The notes under the pieces: generated by a model
The model's input: only the letters and a program-made list of their open reading frames with translations
Told to the model about the DNA's origin: nothing
The model's database searches: none
In this document: in pieces, positions 61,618 through 64,000 of the stretch
How the letters are laid out: the number at the start of each line of letters is the position of its first letter
Numbering within the stretch: position 1 is the first letter of the stretch
NCBI RefSeq assembly: GCF_041088075.1
Contig: NZ_JBGCVY010000008.1
Location: 1-64,000, forward strand
Direction of reading: 5' to 3'
Source: Mucilaginibacter_A sp041088075
GTDB taxonomy: Bacteria; Bacteroidota; Bacteroidia; Sphingobacteriales; Sphingobacteriaceae
DNA length: 64,000 bases
Program-made: the position numbers and the translations under genes

Positions 61618-62037
61618 TCATTTTGTACGGTTTACAATTTGTGCTGTATAATGATGCTTAACAGAACATTTGCCTTTATAGTTGAGGTTTAAATAATGGG
61701 CAAAGGCGATGGACAAGCCGCCAAAAGGCAAAATAAACGGTTCCAGGTTTTCGGGAAGGAACAAATGGACAACAGCAATGATGGCAAAGCCGGTAGCCAG
61801 CAAAACCAGCGGTAAAGCGTTTTGGTGAAGTTTGTAAGCGGACAGGATTGATACGCCGGCTATCAGCAGCGAAAACAAAACCATTGCTGTTTCTGCCCAT
61901 CCTTTTACCAAAAACCCAATCCCAAGCAGTGGGAGTAGGGTTAATAAAACAGGAAAAAAGGCACAATGAATGGCGCAAAGCACGGAAGCCGTAATCCCTA
62001 CTTTGTCCAGGGTTTGGTTGGATTTTAAATTCTTCAT
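61618..62037 (-). CDS. MerC-domain membrane protein
   Basis: A 139-residue inner-membrane protein with four helices, start ATG 62037. The MerC signature is DKVGITASVLCAIHCAFFPVLLTLLPLLG, with the cysteines positioned as in the mercury transporter, and a second Cys/His cluster near the C-terminus (KCSVKHHYTAQ). Next to a Fur-family regulator and a TonB receptor it more likely handles another metal such as zinc than mercury. A perfect 13-bp palindrome lies 10 bases upstream of its start. Confidence 0.85.
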   Translation of the reverse strand: MKNLKSNQTLDKVGITASVLCAIHCAFFPVLLTLLPLLGIGFLVKGWAETAMVLFSLLIAGVSILSAYKLHQNALPLVLLATGFAIIAVVHLFLPENLEPFILPFGGLSIAFAHYLNLNYKGKCSVKHHYTAQIVNRTK

Positions 62038-62046
62038 TTTGTGTTG

Positions 62047-62059
62047 CAACTAAGTTGCT
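62047..62059. promoter_or_regulatory. Perfect 13-bp palindrome, candidate Fur/Zur operator
   Basis: GCAACTAAGTTGC is a perfect 6-1-6 inverted repeat, 10 bases before the MerC start codon and upstream of the Fur-family gene. Its symmetry matches sites of Fur-family regulators, so autoregulation of the merC-fur operon is a reasonable inference. Confidence 0.5.
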
Positions 62060-62125
62060 TTTTCAAAAGTAGAAAATTAATTTGAACCAGAAAAACGAGT
62101 GGGACTGAAAATAGTTAAAGAAAAA

Positions 62126-62161
62126 ATGCCGATAAAAGAAGCATGCTTCTTTTATCGGCAT
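62126..62161. terminator. 36-bp perfect palindrome of two motifs
   Basis: ATGCCGATAAAAGAAGCA is followed immediately by its exact complement. It is two head-to-head GAAG-form motifs sharing their AT ends. It lies 75 bases after the reverse-strand dienelactone hydrolase gene and could terminate its transcript before merC. Confidence 0.8.
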
Positions 62162-62235
62162 AAAAACATTAAAGCTTTGAAGGGATTTCAAATCTTTTGA
62201 TGTTTTTGGAAATAGAACTATTACAATTGTTTTTT

Positions 62236-63003
62236 CTACAATATTTCGTTCAAAAACAGTTTCATGTGTTCCCACGAACGTTTGTCGGCCAGTTCATTAT
62301 AAGCAGCACCTTTGGCATTATCGTTTCCGGCATGTGGGTCGGTAAAAGAATGCACCGCATTGCCGTAAAAAATCATCTGCCAGTCGGCTTTGGCATCGCG
62401 CATTTCCTGCTGAAAAGCCAATACTTCTGCCTGCGGTTCGTTCGGGTCATCGGCACCATGGCAAACCAAAACTTTCGGTTTAATCTGTTCTATCGGCCTA
62501 CTGGCGTCCCTGCCTAACCCGCCATGAAAAGAAACTACGCCACGGACCGGGAAATTGGCACGTGCCATTTCAAGTACACCTGATCCGCCAAAACAAAAGC
62601 CAATTGCAGCAATACGGGAAGGATCGGCGCCTGATTTTACCAGTTGTTGCATGGCCAACTCAATGCGGTGCTGGTAGGCCTTGAAATCTTTTTTGTAAAA
62701 GCCGGCCAGTTTTCCGGCCTCGGCAGGGCTTTTTGGATAATTGCCGACGCCATAAATATCGGCCACAAAAGCATAATAGCCCAATTTGGCCAGTTTTTCG
62801 GCCGTTTCTTTGGCGTGTGCATCAATGCCCATCCAAGCCGGAAGGACTAAAATACCGGCCTTTTTTCTGCTGCTGTTTTCGGGCTTGATTTCAAAACCAG
62901 ACAACTTTTGGTTTCCATCCTGATAGTTTACCGGTTTTAATTGTGCATTGGCCAAAGGCAGGGCCAACGTAAATGCAAAAAGGAACTGTACTAATTTTTT
63001 CAT
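62236..63003 (-). CDS. Exported dienelactone hydrolase family protein
   Basis: A 255-residue alpha/beta hydrolase with signal peptide ending ANAQ, start ATG 63003. The nucleophile is Cys137 in IGFCFGGSGV, as in dienelactone hydrolases, the acid is Asp185 or 186 in VCHGADDPN, and the catalytic His218 is in NAVHSFTDP. The substrate is unknown; the family includes enzymes acting on lactones and esters. The gene is encoded upstream of the merC-fur operon on the same strand, but the 36-bp palindrome separates them. Confidence 0.9.
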   Translation of the reverse strand: MKKLVQFLFAFTLALPLANAQLKPVNYQDGNQKLSGFEIKPENSSRKKAGILVLPAWMGIDAHAKETAEKLAKLGYYAFVADIYGVGNYPKSPAEAGKLAGFYKKDFKAYQHRIELAMQQLVKSGADPSRIAAIGFCFGGSGVLEMARANFPVRGVVSFHGGLGRDASRPIEQIKPKVLVCHGADDPNEPQAEVLAFQQEMRDAKADWQMIFYGNAVHSFTDPHAGNDNAKGAAYNELADKRSWEHMKLFLNEIL

Positions 63004-64000
63004 GTGCTGCAATATTATTTGATACTTCTTTTATCAATACAAATCGGTAAAAGAAGCATTATGTTTTTTGTTAAGGATAGATAGTTCTATAAAAAGTTTT
63101 GCCAGGTTGTAATTTAAAAATATAACTGTTTTGCTATTAACGCCTTACAAATTTTACAAGTAGTAAATATCATGATCAAAGAAACGGGACATTGTATTCA
63201 GGTATGTACTTTAATATAGTTTATAAAATACTGCCCGGAACGCTAAAAAAAGCTTAATAATAAGTATTGAAATATTACTTGTTTTTATACAAATGATCAA
63301 AATAATGCCTGGGCAAGCAGAATGGCAATTTTATCAAATTTTGCCGGTAAAATCAAAGTTAATAGAAACCTAAAATTTTTTATTTGCAAATAATAATATT
63401 GATAGGCAGTAGAATAACAGGCAATAATTTTTGCTTTTTATTATAAAACGTACTCGCCTTAAAATATTATAAATTTATTTTTTAATCGTTGATTACGAAT
63501 GATTTAGATAAATTATTTACAGTAGTTGTGTTTTTTCAATCAAGCCTGAAAAATTTTAAAGCTAAAGTTAGGCTTGAGGCAGGTTTTTGATTTTACAACA
63601 ACTTGGAATTGTTTATTTGTTAAAAATATTATTTGTTCAATTTTTTAAAAAACGTCCAAAAAGTTTTTAGCACTTAAAAATCTTGTTTCCATAAAATTAA
63701 GCATAGCAATGGCTTCAAAATATGATTTTATCCTATTCGTGCTTTAAGCTATACAAATTATTTTGTGGGTTGAAATCTTATTGTTTTGCTAAACGATAGT
63801 TATAAGTGTAGAAACTTCTTCAACTTGTTTAAACATATCTATTTTACAAGTTTATTCTTATTAAGTATTGATTAAAATACTTGGTTTTTCAAAAAATAAC
63901 CCTTCAACTTTCAGTACCGTACAAGGCTGCAAAATTAAAATTGTGGCTAAAATACAATACAAAGTGTTTCAAATTTCAGACAATAAAAGAACTGAAAATC
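63004..64000. other. AT-rich noncoding right end
   Basis: About 1 kb without a credible open frame on either strand. Its first 60 bases hold an outward-facing motif pair (63022-63033 reverse, 63048-63059 forward). The rest is strongly AT-rich, with short GTTTAAAC-like blocks near 63826 and no dispersed motif. It may be the long upstream region of a gene beyond the window. Confidence 0.6.

Larger units (their letters stand above)
113..63059. repeat. Dispersed 12-bp motif family TAAAAGAAGYAT / TAAAAACAGYAT (first to last copy)
   Basis: By eye I find about 60 exact GAAG-form and 16 exact ACAG-form copies. GAAG forward starts: 113, 1109, 2515, 14665, 17867, 18002, 20256, 22967, 23018, 23069, 23120, 23172, 23224, 24559, 24705, 26090, 27280, 28705, 30279, 30470, 31554, 32578, 35386, 37414, 37762, 43136, 45630, 47627, 48014, 49038, 50700, 54878, 56041, 58304, 58379, 61068, 62133, 63048. 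GAAG reverse: 4848, 6266, 7811, 10796, 14584, 17784, 17970, 22923, 24623, 32598, 35310, 37330, 39429, 40887, 50582, 52305, 55250, 56979, 58074, 61560, 62143, 63022. ACAG forward: 9655, 11109, 40850, 42116, 43667, 57606. ACAG reverse: 9665, 13906, 14225, 14815, 15194, 28105, 34426, 40332, 47949, 59983. Each copy is 12 bases long. Confidence 0.95.

Overview
The window looks like chromosomal DNA of a Bacteroidota bacterium, most likely a member of the Sphingobacteriaceae (Mucilaginibacter or Pedobacter type). The evidence is the protein families present (eukaryote-type glutamine synthetase, TonB-dependent receptors with carboxypeptidase-like regulatory domains, FkbM methyltransferase, SPW-like and DUF2784 membrane proteins, MerC plus a Fur-family regulator), a TATATTTG-type promoter in front of the one tRNA gene, the rarity of Shine-Dalgarno sequences, and many intergenic palindromes. 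The genus is an inference. No rRNA, CRISPR array, prophage or transposase was seen.

Layout. 1-4 kb: the end of a small DUF2683-like gene, an Asp/Asn beta-hydroxylase, and glutamine synthetase next to an ammonium transporter. 4-15 kb: a lipoprotein methyltransferase, aldo/keto reductase, adenine deaminase, a CbpA-type J protein, a heavy-metal-binding protein, RuvB, a dolichol-phosphate-mannose-synthase-like glycosyltransferase, a peptide transporter and two proteins of unknown function. 15-27 kb: a PgpH-type c-di-AMP phosphodiesterase, tRNA-Ser(GCT), a secreted alpha/beta hydrolase, a TonB-dependent receptor, a 51-52 bp tandem array, a zinc alcohol dehydrogenase and a PAS histidine kinase. 27-37 kb: an SDR oxidoreductase, a three-gene molybdenum hydroxylase of the PaoABC type, a PqiA-domain protein, FkbM methyltransferase and a clan GH-A glycosidase lipoprotein. 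37-42 kb: a YhcG-type nuclease pair, a beta-propeller protein and a PIN-domain pair. 41.6-47.7 kb: a PAP2 phosphatase followed by a complete RND efflux system. 48-52 kb: an acetyltransferase, an amino acid permease, an HD protein and a YitT protein. 52-56 kb: a histidine kinase, a response regulator and a receiver-cyclase, split by a PIN toxin-antitoxin pair and a decayed antitoxin-like gene. 56-63 kb: a DUF1080 protein, DUF983 protein, ModE-like regulator, and a metal locus (TonB receptor, Fur-family regulator, MerC), then a dienelactone hydrolase. The last kilobase is AT-rich and noncoding.

The most striking feature is a 12-bp word, TAAAAGAAGYAT, with a second form TAAAAACAGYAT. By hand I count about 76 exact copies on both strands, roughly one per 840 bp, where chance would give well under one. 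Most are intergenic and often form inverted pairs or tight hairpins at gene ends, but at least 18 lie inside unrelated coding sequences in several reading frames. That distribution resembles the DNA uptake sequences of Neisseria and Pasteurellaceae. I know of no such signal described for this group. The uptake role is a hypothesis; a mobile-element origin or a protein-binding signal are alternatives.
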